NCBI GenBank assembly: GCA_038501785.1
Contig: JBAMJR010000050.1
Location: forward strand, 2,952,501-3,016,500
DNA length: 64,000 nucleotides
Direction: 5' to 3'
From: Myoxocephalus aenaeus
Taxonomy: Eukaryota > Chordata > Actinopteri > Perciformes > Cottidae
The notes under the pieces are model-generated. The model made no database searches. It saw only the letters and a list, made by a program, of their open reading frames with translations, and was not told the DNA's origin. The position numbers and the translations under genes are program-made. Shown here one piece after another: positions 11,691-22,818 of this stretch; the stretch's first letter is position 1; the number at the start of each line of letters is the position of its first letter.

Positions 11691-13481
11691 TAATGAGATC
11701 AAGACGCCTAAACGCCCAGAGCGGCGAGGAACTGCAGAGTCGAGTGCTAATTCTCTGCAGGTTTGATTTATTAACAATCACCAATTCACATTGCCTGTAC
11801 ATGTAATCCCATTGTAAGTTTAACAATATTGATTAGTGCAGCTGGAAAATGTGTGATTACAAAATATGTTCATGTGCTCTTCAGCTCGGAGAATAAAAGA
11901 CAATCCACTGGTCGGTAAAAGTCACAGTCTCAGTGGGAAGGATTACGCTAGGTAATTACTGCAGCTGGCTAATTAACGGACTTTGTGAAATACTGGAATA
12001 CATATTTTTCCTTTGCTTAATTATCTCGGGAGGAAAATTGCATCAGTCTCAGCCCCGTCCTTCATTATTGAGCACATTTTTGACAATTTCAAACACCGCC
12101 TTCCATTGTGAACGTTGGCGGGAGACAAAGTGATAATTCGCTATTCGATACCAAACGCAATAAAAAAGATACGGTCAGGAGTAAATAACCCAAACGCTTC
12201 ATATTCATCATCGCTGACTTCTAAAATCATGTGGAGATTAAAGGAAGTCATCGCGCCGCTGCTGGAGCGTAACAATGTCTTCAACGCGATGACATCCCAA
12301 ACTGCCAGTCACGGACGTTGATGACACTCAGAATTTGTATTCTGTCGCTTCCCGTTATGTGATCTCCCTTCTTGTCCGGCTGCGGCGCTGACTGACGGGG
12401 ACAAGATCAGAGTACAGATCCAGCCTCCGTTTCCCACAATGATGGACATAAATAGCCTGTTATTAACACCTCCTCATCTGTTCCTCACTTCCTGTGATCC
12501 ATCCGCTAAATAAGCACTTAGGGAAAACCATTGTCCTGTGCTCGACTTTTAAAGCAGCAGCTTGGAGACGGACAGTTTGGAAAGCGCTAGCGGGACTCCC
12601 GTTGCGGCGCTAGCGGAGCCGACACTTTATTCATGCCCTTTTCTCTCTCCCTCCGCTTCCCTCCCCTCGCTCCGCTGAGGTTCAGCCCGTACTCCAACAC
12701 CTCCATGCAGGCTCAGTCACCTTTGCCTCAAACACGAATAAACAGTTGCACTCGAGTCCCACTTAAGATTCTGAGCCCGGGCTGCTGCTTATTTTGCAGA
12801 GGACTGGATCAAAGAAGGCCAAGGGCTGCTTGCGGGGAAGAGGGGGCACCTCTGTTTCAATAAACGGCCTTGAAAACACAACAATGTAACCATATCATTA
12901 CACATGTGCTTTGAATAGACAATGAGAACCAAAACACAAAAAGAGCCATTCTGGCCTTCGTTTTAAGGTTAAGTGCTTGCATTGTATGGAAAAACTCCCA
13001 CGTGTTTTATCCATTTAAGCATCTGAAGGTGTATATTCAATTCAATGCCAATATCTCCTGTTACTAAAAAAGTATCATAATTGTTCTCTGTTCATGGTAA
13101 TTAGATTGGGAAATGTGTGTGCGTTCAGCTGTCTTATGCCTAATGGTTACTTACCGAGCATTTAATCAAACGCAGACTCTAATTCACATTTGATGAGTTC
13201 ATACGAGTCAAATGCGAAAGCAAATTAAACATGTTCATTCCTCACTTCTATTGCACACCATGTCATTAGCCTCCTTTTGTTATGAGACTGGTGATATGTC
13301 GTTAGCTTCAGACAGTATGGCGTCTCTATAACCTGAATCATGTGATGCAGACTGTGTTTGGTGTCTGAAAGACTGACGCAAATGCTTCTTAACTTGTTTC
13401 AGTGTTGCATGAAAAGCAGCTCTCACGCCACATGTGATTTTCTTTTTTCACACGGAGACAAACTAATGTTTAACTGATAAC
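11691..13481. other. Spacer, no gene seen
   Basis: No recognisable ORF. A GC-rich pocket at 12.57-12.62 kb has the direct repeat GCGCTAGCGG twice. A pyrimidine-rich ORF at 12633-12863 has no family features. Confidence 0.5.
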
Positions 13482-13637
13482 TTAAACGGTGGAGTCTGTG
13501 ATTCCAATCCCATGCACTTTTTATATCTCGTAGCGGCGCTGAAAAAGGTCTAACGTTCCGAAACAGCGCTGAAGGGAGGGGTGTGTTTGTTTCCAATATC
13601 AACAGTCATTCTCCCGAATTTCAGACTCCACCTTTAA
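13482..13637. mobile_element. 156-bp MITE with TTAA ends
   Basis: The left end reads TTAAACGGTGGAGTCTGTGA. The right end reads TTTCAGACTCCACCTTTAA, whose reverse complement TTAAAGGTGGAGTCTGAAA matches it apart from one small gap and a few end mismatches. TTAA at both ends fits a 4-bp TTAA target duplication, used by piggyBac and Kolobok type transposons. There is no coding content, so it would have depended on a transposase supplied in trans. The superfamily is inferred from the TTAA alone. Confidence 0.7.
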
Positions 13638-14225
13638 CTATACAACTATACATGGGCGTGACGGCTTACATGCACAGTGTGTGCACACACACATTCATGT
13701 TTAGATTGAACAGCTGACAAATCATAACTGTGTGTGGAAATAATATGATAGAAGAACAAACCATTTGATCCATCTGATTGATTATATTCATACGTGAAAA
13801 CAGAAAATAAATATCCGTTTCAGACGTCCATCCTGTCTGTCCTTAGAATCAGCAGTTGTCAGTGCTTTCGCTGCACAAAGCGTTTGTTGTCATCTCTTTA
13901 CCACAAGTCGATGGTTAGTTGCACAACCGGACAACTGCAGGCTTTGTTTTTGTGAACCAGCCATATTGCAGTCATGGGTGTCAGGAGGTAATTCAGTGGC
14001 CGGGCTCCCAGAGTGCACCTGTGAGGCACTTTGGCACGGGGTAGGATCAGAAAGAAAAGTCCTGAGATAGTCAAACACGCGGCAGAAAGTTTGAAGTGGA
14101 GCTGTGTGAAATGTTGCCCGTGTGTGAGTCTCCAACACGGCTGTCGAAACCGCGTAGAATAATTAATCAAAATGACACTTTTGATGTGCACATAAGCACA
14201 CGGTGTCGTGGAAAAATGACTCTAT
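13638..14225. other. Spacer, no gene seen
   Basis: Two overlapping minus-strand ORFs (82 and 97 codons, 13.9-14.2 kb) have no recognisable motifs. A short CA/GT-rich patch lies near 13.68 kb. Confidence 0.5.
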
Positions 14226-14879
14226 GTCTCGGGAGGAGAATTTAAAAGTGTTAATCGGTTAGGACAAACAAGCAGAGTTCCTCTGGACAAGACAAAATGC
14301 CTCTGTCAATTTATTAATGCTTGCAAGCAGGAGAAAAACCCAACAGCCAAGAATCGTCAATGTCTGTCAGGGTTTCCACAAAATATCATTGTTCAAACAG
14401 TGAGTTATATACTTTTCAAATGATCATCCATTCAAGACCATCTCATCTCTCATTGGTTCCCACTACTCCAACATACGATTTACATTGAACTGTGCGTTCC
14501 ACGTCGACATGTACATTGAAGATCTTCCACGTTGTTCGTACTTTGGCCTGATCAGGACCATACGTCAACCAATCCCCTGTCTTCACATACATCAAATCAT
14601 GTAATCAACAGATGATTGTAGTCTTATGTCAGCATATCTGTCAATCACTTCTCCGTGATGTATACCTTTGAACATTCTGTCACTAATTAGTCAGCACTTC
14701 TAAGTCATTATCAGCTAGTTTGAACCAGAGTAGCTTTTTGAACTTAACACCTATGTTATCAGTCCCTCCAAGTCAATTTGCACGTTAATCATTAATCTGA
14801 ACATACATTAGTATTAAAATCATATGTTTAACAGAAAATGTATTCTCAACATACATCATATACATATTTTCCCATTACA
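14226..14879 (-). mobile_element. Possible solo LTR of a retroelement
   Basis: On the minus strand the segment begins TGTAATGGGAAAATATG and ends TCCTCCCGAGACA, giving TG...CA ends. It holds a TATA-like TATATAAC about 170-180 bases before an AATAAA (AAGCATTAATAAATTGACAG), and about 100 bases of U5-like sequence follow. This order (U3 with TATA, poly(A) signal, short U5) and the 654-bp length suit a vertebrate LTR. Against it: no matching target duplication is visible at these ends, no primer-binding site is obvious, and no gag, pol or env remnant is present, so the boundaries may be wrong. Confidence 0.4.
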
Positions 14880-16939
14880 ACGGGGATCTGTGGTTATTTT
14901 GAAACCCGCCTGATGCCGGTTGCACAAAATGTAGCCAGCTGATCTGCTGTGCGTAATTGTGGCCTAACAGTGCGCATCATCCCTCCAGTTGGAGGCTGCA
15001 GATGGAACAGATACCTGCTGCCTTCAGACGGCTGTACAGAGAGCTTCAGCATCGAACTGCCGTGACAGACGGAGCTGTATTCTGCCTGGCTTGATTATAG
15101 CACGAACGCAATTAATAAATGCTGGTTATTGTTGCTGCTGCAACAATTAACAAAATGACACATATTACTAAAAATAATGTTTGAAAATGCATGTTTCTGT
15201 GCATGCAGCTGCAATAAATTGTAATAAATTCAACAATAAGCACTATATCCGGCCATTTCATGACATTTCAATTTGGGCCCTATCAACCCTTTCAACTCGT
15301 ACAAGCTTTTTAAAAAAAATGATTATTAGACTTCCTACATTGAAAACCAATCATTTCAATGTCAGGGTAAAATTGTTGTATTACACAATAGGGCTCTTGG
15401 ATAAGTTGGTCACAAAAAAGGCAAAGTAGAGAGGAACATTACTGAAGTTCTCATTGGGCATCATTCCTCCATTGTTCCACAGCTGTGTGCATTAGCGGTT
15501 CATATAAGTAAACTTTTGGTCTTGTCTATTCTCCAGCGGGTCTCCAACTCCTCTTCAATTGGCCTCATGAAAAATCTACAGCTGCACCGTATTAGGTAAA
15601 ACCTCATGCTTCATGATCGTAGGTCTGCTGACTCATACAAATTATACTCAGGCTGTGCTGACATCAGCTGAATCAGAGCTGAATAATTATATCAGAGCAC
15701 CCATTTGTTGTTGGGTTTCCACTGCGGCTTCATTCAGTTGTCTAAATGACCCGTCTTTTATTTTAGTGCCCTGTTTGGAAAGAGGGGCGGCACCCGAGCA
15801 CTCTGGATGATACTCCGGAAGCTTCACCATCAGAGCTCAACTGACGGATCGAGCTGATGCATTTTATCTTCCTCCTCTTCTCTCGCTTTTCCCTCCACTT
15901 TGCCGCTAATGCACGAGACGTTCCCTCGATCTCTGGTTGCAAATGTTGCTCTTAGCTGCTGCTGCTTTCAAAATAGATTAGATGGGTTTCTCTTTCCGTG
16001 TCGACGCTCCTCAGGAACATTGAAGCATGTGTCACATATGGAATTTCAGCGCGGTATATGTTCAACTATAGCCATAAGTCATGGCATTTCAGTGTTTTTG
16101 TCAGCTGTAAGCTATTAAACAACTGTCTATTAGCATAATGTGTTTTTTTATTAGGTGTTATACTCAGTGGGATCCCTTGTCATTGGTAACACCCACATAT
16201 TTCCACATGCTTGAAAGTATGTAATTGTCCTCTTTAAGCTGTTGACACTGCCCCATTTACAGCCCATTTACGCTTTATCTTGTTGACTTTTACGGTATGC
16301 CTCCTAGCTTTTCCGCATTAAATTTCTTCCTCTGTCCCTCATTCTCTTTCCCTCCGTCTGTCAATCTCTTTATTTTTCTTCCCCTGCTCTCTCCACAGCT
16401 TTCTATCCTTCCTCTCCGCCTCTTTCCCCTGGTGTGTCTGATTCGTGATCAGGAACAGGTGGCCCCTGACAAGAAGTGGGTTGGCCTGTGCTGCAAGTAA
16501 CCCTTCGTTCTTCTGGTTCTCTCCGGGCTAAATACTCCCCACCGTGATGTCGCATGGCTGCGAGCCGAACTGTTGTTGTTGCTTTTCTCAAAGTGATAAA
16601 AATCTGCACATGTACAGCTGTTCACCTTCACCCATCCTTAATCTCTTGCAGTTAAGTCTGTAATTCACCACAAATGAATGAGACAAGAGAGTAAACGTGG
16701 CTGTCTGTCAGCTTTTCGGCTCCCATCACCCCTGTGCTTGTGTACAGCGTCACCGAGCCGCCAGCAAAGCGCCCTGCTCGTCCCCCAGTGCGTCAAATAT
16801 CATCGTTTTGTCGCGCCACTTGGCATCTGACGCCAAAACACAAGGCTCCCTGAAGCATCTGTATGAGGGCTTTCAAGTAACGCCAATAGAAAGACGTCCG
16901 CTGCAATGCTAGACGATCAGAGCAACTGCTCAAGAAGTA
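14880..16939. other. Spacer, no gene seen
   Basis: No recognisable gene. A pyrimidine-rich stretch at 16.32-16.43 kb is followed by a short open frame ending VAPDKKWVGLCCK at 16.5 kb. It looks faintly exon-like but ends at a stop overlapping a GTAAC, so I do not call it. Confidence 0.5.
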
Positions 16940-17085
16940 GGCGACGTAACTTGAGTTGCATAACAAACGTACGTATTTTAACCCAAACTACAATCTTTGA
17001 CGAACCCTAACCAAGTCGTGTTGTTGCCTAAACCGAAGTGACGCCAAGGGATACCCAGTATGTTACAAAGTGATGCCAAGAGGTC
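16940..17085 (+). repeat. Teleost dispersed repeat fragment
   Basis: TTTTAACCCAAACTACAATC ... CGAACCCTAACCAAGTCGTG ... TTGTTGCCTAAACCGAAGTG is a degenerate copy of a phrase ("aacctaaccaagtcgttttgttgcctaaacctaa") recurrent in fish genomes, recalled from memory. Class and full length unknown. Confidence 0.55.
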
Positions 17086-18541
17086 CTGAGCAATTGTCTG
17101 AGTGTGACAAGTTGGGAAGAATAATGGATTTGCAAGCATGGCTACAGATATTCTATATATCCCTGTGTCTGTTTTAGCATGTCAAAGAAATTTTCCTCAA
17201 GGGGTTTGGAATATAGTGTTACTTCCTAAGCCAATGACAATCCTTTTGATGGTCATTTCAGTAAATTATATCGAATTCTGACAATATACACTCCTGCAAC
17301 AGGAGAACGGATTGGTGACAAAGGCCAATGCCCTCTAAAAGTTTTGTTGAGCTTCATTATTTCTATTATAATTTCGGCGTATCTCAGATTTCTGTTCCTC
17401 GTTATGAAACGTATGACAGCAGGAGAGAGGGCTATTATCGGTATGTGAAATTTTGGCACAGTTTAAGATCTATTTTATTCCCTAAAGGCAACTGTACGCA
17501 CCTCTAAAAGCAAGGGCAATGACAGATCCACACGGTTATTGTTTTTCCCAGTTGGGAACAGCATGAACCTCAAGGATATTAAAACTGTGGATACTTTCAT
17601 AAGCAGACCCAGAGGAACAGGCAGCCTCGATGCTGTAGTGTAGATAGTTGTAATGAAAGAAAATGTTCATTTGGTGTTAACGCCTTCCTCTGTCTCTGGA
17701 TCGCTCATGTTCATACTTGACCTATATGCAAAATACTGTCATCCATACAATAAGAGATTACAGGGTGGGGCTGCAAGTCATAGTAATTTGATCTCCAGAA
17801 GACACATTTACAATGTTTTAACAAGAACATCAGGCATATACAAGACCAGCCTTCATCTTAGTATTAGCTTCTTTATTTTCTCAAATACATTTATTCACAT
17901 AGCCCTGACTTTTTCCTGGCAGACTGAATTGGTGGCTTTTTTCACAAATATTTACACCAACTCTAAGATCTAAAAATGATGTCCATATATTATAACAAAA
18001 ATAAAAAATAAAAAAAATTGTAAGAAATATAAGGACTTATGTTTTTAATCAACAAAACAAAAATTGCTAAATGTTTGTACTGAACGTCTATGAAAACATA
18101 TTATGTTTCCTATATTGCACTTATGGCCATTAAAGCAGGATCAATGTTTCTCTGGTTATGTTTAGGCAAGTGAAAACACTTAAATGGTCTTGGTTAAATA
18201 TTAATGAATTCAATACTGACTTAAAGCATGAGAGAGAACCTTTTGCAGTATTTAACCTAAACTACAATATCTCAATAACCTAAATAAAGGACACAAACCC
18301 TGGCCTCTATTGTCAAAAATCCTGGGTCATGTATCTCCATTCACTATGAGCCCTTCCTTTCAACTTTTCTATGGTGCAACTAAAGGACAACCTCCTAAAA
18401 CATGAAGCCAACACAAAGTGCCAAAACCTGCAGTTTATTAAATGGCCACTTGAGGCAGGCTCCAAAAGCAAGTCAATCCCCATAGAGCCCCGTGTTAAAA
18501 CTTTACAGCAGAAATAAATATTTAAAGACTGGTACAAAAAA
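17086..18541. other. AT-rich spacer, no gene seen
   Basis: The 106-codon plus-strand ORF at 17653-17973 has no family features. The DNA is A/T-rich with many poly-A runs near 18.0 kb. Confidence 0.55.
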
Positions 18542-18852
18542 TATGGAAGCCCATTTCCACAAGTAAAATAAAAAAAATTAATTGAAATTATGAGATAGAA
18601 AGTCACAATTATGAGATAAAATGTCGAAATTATGAGATAGTAAGTGCGCATGCGCTTCAGTGGCGCTGGCCTTTTTTTTCCTCCAGCGGATAACAGAAGA
18701 AAAAAATATATATAATAAAAAAACAGCGCTACTGACAAGTGCATGCGCACTTACTATCTCATAATTTCGACTTTCATATCGCATAATTTCCCTTTTTTAT
18801 CTCATAATTTCCATTTTATATTTTTCTTTTACAGCGGAAATGAGCTTCTATA
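18542..18852. mobile_element. 311-bp snapback MITE with ~125-bp inverted arms
   Basis: The left arm starts TATGGAAGCCCATTTCC. The reverse complement of the right end starts TATAGAAGCTCATTTCC, and the arms stay alignable inward through several AATTATGAGATA units to GTAAGTGCGCATGC and a GTCAGT/CAGT..GCGCTG core. Each arm carries about three copies of the AATTATGAGATA motif, so the arms are themselves internally repetitive. Only about 50 bases of loop separate them. There is no coding content. The ends are compatible with a TA target, but this is not proven. Confidence 0.8.
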
Positions 18853-19292
18853 AAAAAAAAATAGCCTCTGTAGTTAATTTCCCTGTTCATGAAAACTTTG
18901 CGTAAGAGAGTAGGGATGCTTATACAAGTCACCCGTTTAAATGATATCTCAGCCTAAATGCACAAGGGTGTGGCGGCTTTGAGAGTCACAGCCGCAGCTG
19001 TCTGCTAGGCGCTGCCTCAGCAAAATCAAGTCACTGGTGCTGCTGCTATTTGGCGATCTTTTCATGCAACATCGGACGTAATATGGCGGTGCAGTTAATT
19101 GTACGGTGGGCATCCAATGTGTGGGCGTGGATGACGGTCTGGATAACCTCTCTGTTCACATCCCTTTCAGCACAATGGGATATCAGGAACTGTTCTGTTT
19201 CAACGATACTTTGGCTAAATCCCGTAACACCGTTGCTGGTTAGCGCCCTGATTAAAATCACAGGTGTTAAGGTGAACGGCGAATGCATCTTG
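18853..19292. other. Spacer, no gene seen
   Basis: Parts of two opposite-strand ORFs (80 and 118 codons) lie here without recognisable content. The plus one runs into the adjacent repeat. Confidence 0.5.
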
Positions 19293-19430
19293 CTAACATT
19301 TCATTTAGCTGAAGCTTTTATCCAAAGTGACAAAGACACAACAAAGAACAACAAGAATCAAGAAAGTACAATTTCTTCAAGAAACCCAAACTACAAAGTG
19401 CTATAAGTAAGTGCCATTTAAGTGCTAATC
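19293..19430 (+). repeat. Teleost dispersed repeat
   Basis: ACATTTCATTTAGCTGAAGC then TTTTATCCAAAGTGACAAAG and AACAACAAGAATCAAGAAAG then CTACAAAGTGCTATAAGTAA match a well-known fish repeat ("catttagctgacgcttttatccaaagcgacttacaataagtg..."), recalled from memory. A GCTAGC-rich stretch follows directly. No TIRs or ORF of its own. Confidence 0.72.
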
Positions 19431-21632
19431 AAGCTAGCTAGCATTTGCTAGCTTCAGCTGCTCTACAAAGATAAATCATCGAAGATAACTTTTATACAGA
19501 GTGAATTCTGTAATTCTGTAACAACTCAGGCAAAATAGGCAAAATAGATGGGTTTTAAAGCGAGCGTCACATTGCAATAAATCATGGGATGTTGCTGTAC
19601 TTTATCATTTAGATATTTAACAGACGCAGACGTTTCCCCTTTGTTTACTGACCCCGGTGCAGACGGTCAAAATGCCAGCTCTTCTTCCTCCCTCTCTAAA
19701 TCCCACATGAAAGTGATGGTCGAAAAGGTCACACAAACACGGTGTATTTTTCACTGGCTTTACGTTGCATCAGTAAACCTGAGCAGTGCGGTCAATAAAT
19801 CGGATCGTCTGGTACTGTCTGTGGATTCCTTCCTCTCTGTTGTATCCCTTGTTTCTCTGTCATGCCTGTCTTCATCTCGACACAAATATTGACTCAACCC
19901 TCTTTAGCTCAGCTGGCAGCCGAGAACACTAATGTTACCCAGGAAGCTTTTGTCAGAAACAAGCACCATGTTTTTTTTTTGCTATACATGAAACTATAAC
20001 ATGAGCCTTGGAAACAAGCATTCATACCGGAGAGATACTTTTAGATTCATAAAAAGACGAAAGTATCCGTTTTCATTTCCCTATCTGCATTAACCCTGTA
20101 TTTATCTCACACAGACAGACCCATGTCTTTAAAAAAAAAATAGAAGGTCTCCCTTGATTTCTATCTCTTGTGGAAACAGCTTCTGTGGGGATGAAGTAAC
20201 GCGTTTAGCTTCACAAAGGCGATGAAGCATGCAGGTATAGCAAAGGTTTCTTCTCTTTCAGCCTTCCCTTTTGGGTGTGCTGACATATCGATCCGAGAGC
20301 GTTCAAACCTGGGCGAAGGCGAAGACATCTGTGTCCGTTCAACTCGCCACGATCCCCGGTTCCCATAGCAACCCGAGGCTGCGCGTGCCCCTGTCTCCGA
20401 GCAGCCTGCAGGTTTCCATCAGCGCCTGAGGCGCGGTACATTCATCCATCCTTTTCTCTCTCGCTCTCTGTCGGTTGTCTCCAAATAATAAGTGGGGAGT
20501 GGGGACTGTGGACAAACTGCAATTATCATTTGTCTCTTTTAATTGTTAGCTGCCACGCGTCCCGTGTCGGGTGAACACCACTGACTGTACATCATTTCAG
20601 CATTTCGGGCCGTGCTTCTTTTCCGCCGCATTGCAATTTTGTCCGTGTTCAGAGCATTTTTCTCTTTTTCTGCTGGTCAGACACAAAACACTTTGTGACA
20701 ATATTAGTTTCCTCGCGGAGCCCCTCATAGAATGAATTGCTTGCTGGAAGTCAACATCGGCTGTGTCAGTAAAAACTGAACTCACATTTTGACTATACAT
20801 TCATCATAAATGTGTGCTCAGATAAATGAGGAAATCGACCGCGAATCGACCTGCCCAGAACCCACGGGCTAATGTGACGCGACTGAACAACGCTGCTTTC
20901 CGTTATTGGTGTGTGTGTAATTAACTCATCTCACCCGGGGGTGCAGGCTCCTGTGAATTAATCATAAGACACCGTGGTGCCGTGATGCGTTTGTTGCCAG
21001 GGCAGAACAGAATGAGCCTCAAATGGTATATAACCTGCAACAATTGCCTAGCAAACAATGTGTAGACTGACACAAAATAATCCCTCTCAATTATCACTTA
21101 TGACCCGCTAAAAGTGTGTGACGGTGTCTGTATCTGTAGAGACCCTGTCTGTATTTGCTTTTCTCTTATTATTTTGCTGTCTTGCACCTTCCTGCAGGTT
21201 TGTAAGGATTTGTTTTTTGGTGCGTCAGAAAGTAGTTGATTCACAGCTTTGTTCTTTGTTAATGCTGCTCTCCTCATTTGCATTTACAAACAGTAACAAC
21301 CAACAATGTGACTACATCATACAGTTAAGATAAAAGCAATTAACAACCACAATTCACTGGATTATTCTGTATTGTGTGTATCTTTAAGGGCCATAATTCA
21401 GCTGGAATATCTAAAAGAAGTTTAGGTGGGATATTTCAGAATGCAAAAAAATAAAAAAAACACTCCAAGCTATACCTGCAATGTTTGCCTGCCTGTGAAA
21501 TCGATACTCGCCCCCAGCACATCGCCCCAAAGGTTCACTTCACACCTTCCTCGTAAAAGATTTCCAGCGCATTGGTGAGTGCAGTATAAAAGAAAATGGA
21601 TTGGAGCACAGTCCGGGTCATCTTTGTCCGAA
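19431..21632. other. Spacer, no gene seen
   Basis: GC-richer between 20.2 and 20.45 kb with a 76-codon minus-strand ORF of no recognisable type. A TAGCTCAGCTGG string near 19.9 kb matches a tRNA A-box but lacks the rest of a tRNA. Confidence 0.5.
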
Positions 21633-21664
21633 CACAAACACACACAAACACACACACACACACA
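21633..21664. repeat. Interrupted (CA)n microsatellite
   Basis: CA repeats interrupted by CAAA units, then a clean (CA) run. Length variation would be expected. Confidence 0.92.
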
Positions 21665-22251
21665 GGTGCTTTTAAAGAAAGGGCAACAATTGTATGTGGA
21701 TAACATAAAATGTCTGTCATCTTTGGAAATGGAAAACGCTGAAAAAATGCATGAAAAAGGAAGGTCAGCGGTACAATGGAACAGTATGAAAATAGTTCAA
21801 AATGAAACCTTCATCATTTCATTGCAATTAAAGTCGGTCGCACCACTGACAACACCAAGACTTTTCTTAAAATACAATACTGAATTCTCTAACGTTGCAT
21901 GAGGCTTGTGAAACAGGAAAAACAGATATAATAATCCCAAAGGTTATAGGAAGAGAAATCTACAAAAAAAAATATATATAGAGAAAGAATATCTTGCTTG
22001 ACGTGCTGACATTGACTTTGATATATGAGCTGTGTGGTAAAGTGAGACAGTTTATCAAGAAGGGATGTTCATGTGCCTTCTGTTGGACGATCATGACGAG
22101 CGTCTTCATTTTGTGTTCAGCTCTGATGCTCCATGCTTTACGGTTTACGGTTAAGAGGATAAGAGAGATGTGATCTCGGTGAGCTCCACGTCCATCAACT
22201 GAATTTTGCAAATCTACATCTTCAGGATTGGCTGATGTTATCTGCTGTACC
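21665..22251. other. Spacer, no gene seen
   Basis: A 103-codon minus-strand ORF ends in a low-complexity TATATATA region and has no recognisable domain. Its right end provides the target-site flank of the hAT element that follows. Confidence 0.55.
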
Positions 22252-22428
22252 CAGTGGCGGCTGCTGGACATTTTTTTGGTAGGGCCATCTAATCAATTTC
22301 AGCAAACATCCCAGTATGATTCAATCCAAAAAAAGGGTATCAAACACACATTACTACTTTGCAGTTAAATATTTATGTATTCCAACACTTTGACATAATA
22401 AGGACATCTTATTAATACAATTCAGTAG

Positions 22429-22432
<4 letters not shown>

Positions 22433-22496
<64 letters not shown>
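22433..22496. repeat. (TA)n microsatellite, 32 units
   Basis: Uninterrupted AT run inside the hAT element. Confidence 0.97.
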
Positions 22497-22498
<2 letters not shown>

Positions 22499-22615
22499 TC
22501 CTGCACTTGACTGATGATTTCAAATGTATTGATAAATTCCCAAAACCAACCTAAGAGCTATGTACAAAGGCACAAAAACGATAATTATGTTAGCTTACTC
22601 CTCGTTTGCTTTAAT

Positions 22616-22617
<2 letters not shown>

Positions 22618-22677
<60 letters not shown>
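22618..22677. repeat. (CA)n microsatellite, 30 units
   Basis: Uninterrupted CA run inside the hAT element, followed by a TTAT-rich and a second TA-rich stretch to about 22.77 kb. Confidence 0.97.
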
Positions 22678-22680
<3 letters not shown>

Positions 22681-22818
22681 CCAACACTTATGCTAATGAT
22701 GATTTATTATTATTATTATATTATTTTTGTATTCTCTCTATATATATATATATATTTTTTTTTTTTTTGTGTGTGGCTCAAGTTGGCCCCATGGCCCTCT
22801 ATTAGCCGGCCGCCACTG

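Larger units (their letters stand above)
22252..22818. mobile_element. 567-bp non-autonomous hAT element with exact 8-bp TSD
   Basis: The ends are CAGTGGCGGCTGCTGG and, reverse-complemented from the right, CAGTGGCGGCCGG. The 8-bp GCTGTACC lies immediately outside both ends (22244-22251 and 22819-22826). A perfect 8-bp duplication with CAGTG-type TIRs is diagnostic of the hAT superfamily. The interior has no transposase and is largely simple sequence: a (TA)n run, a (CA)n run, and a second TA run followed by poly-T, so most of its current length is microsatellite growth. Confidence 0.88.

Noticed and set aside
18313..18750. 145-codon minus-strand ORF
   Set aside because: Overlaps the snapback MITE, and its Phe/Tyr/Ile-rich part comes from AT-rich DNA.
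19895..19965. tRNA gene suggested by TAGCTCAGCTGG
   Set aside because: Only an A-box-like string; no B box at the right distance and no acceptor stem.
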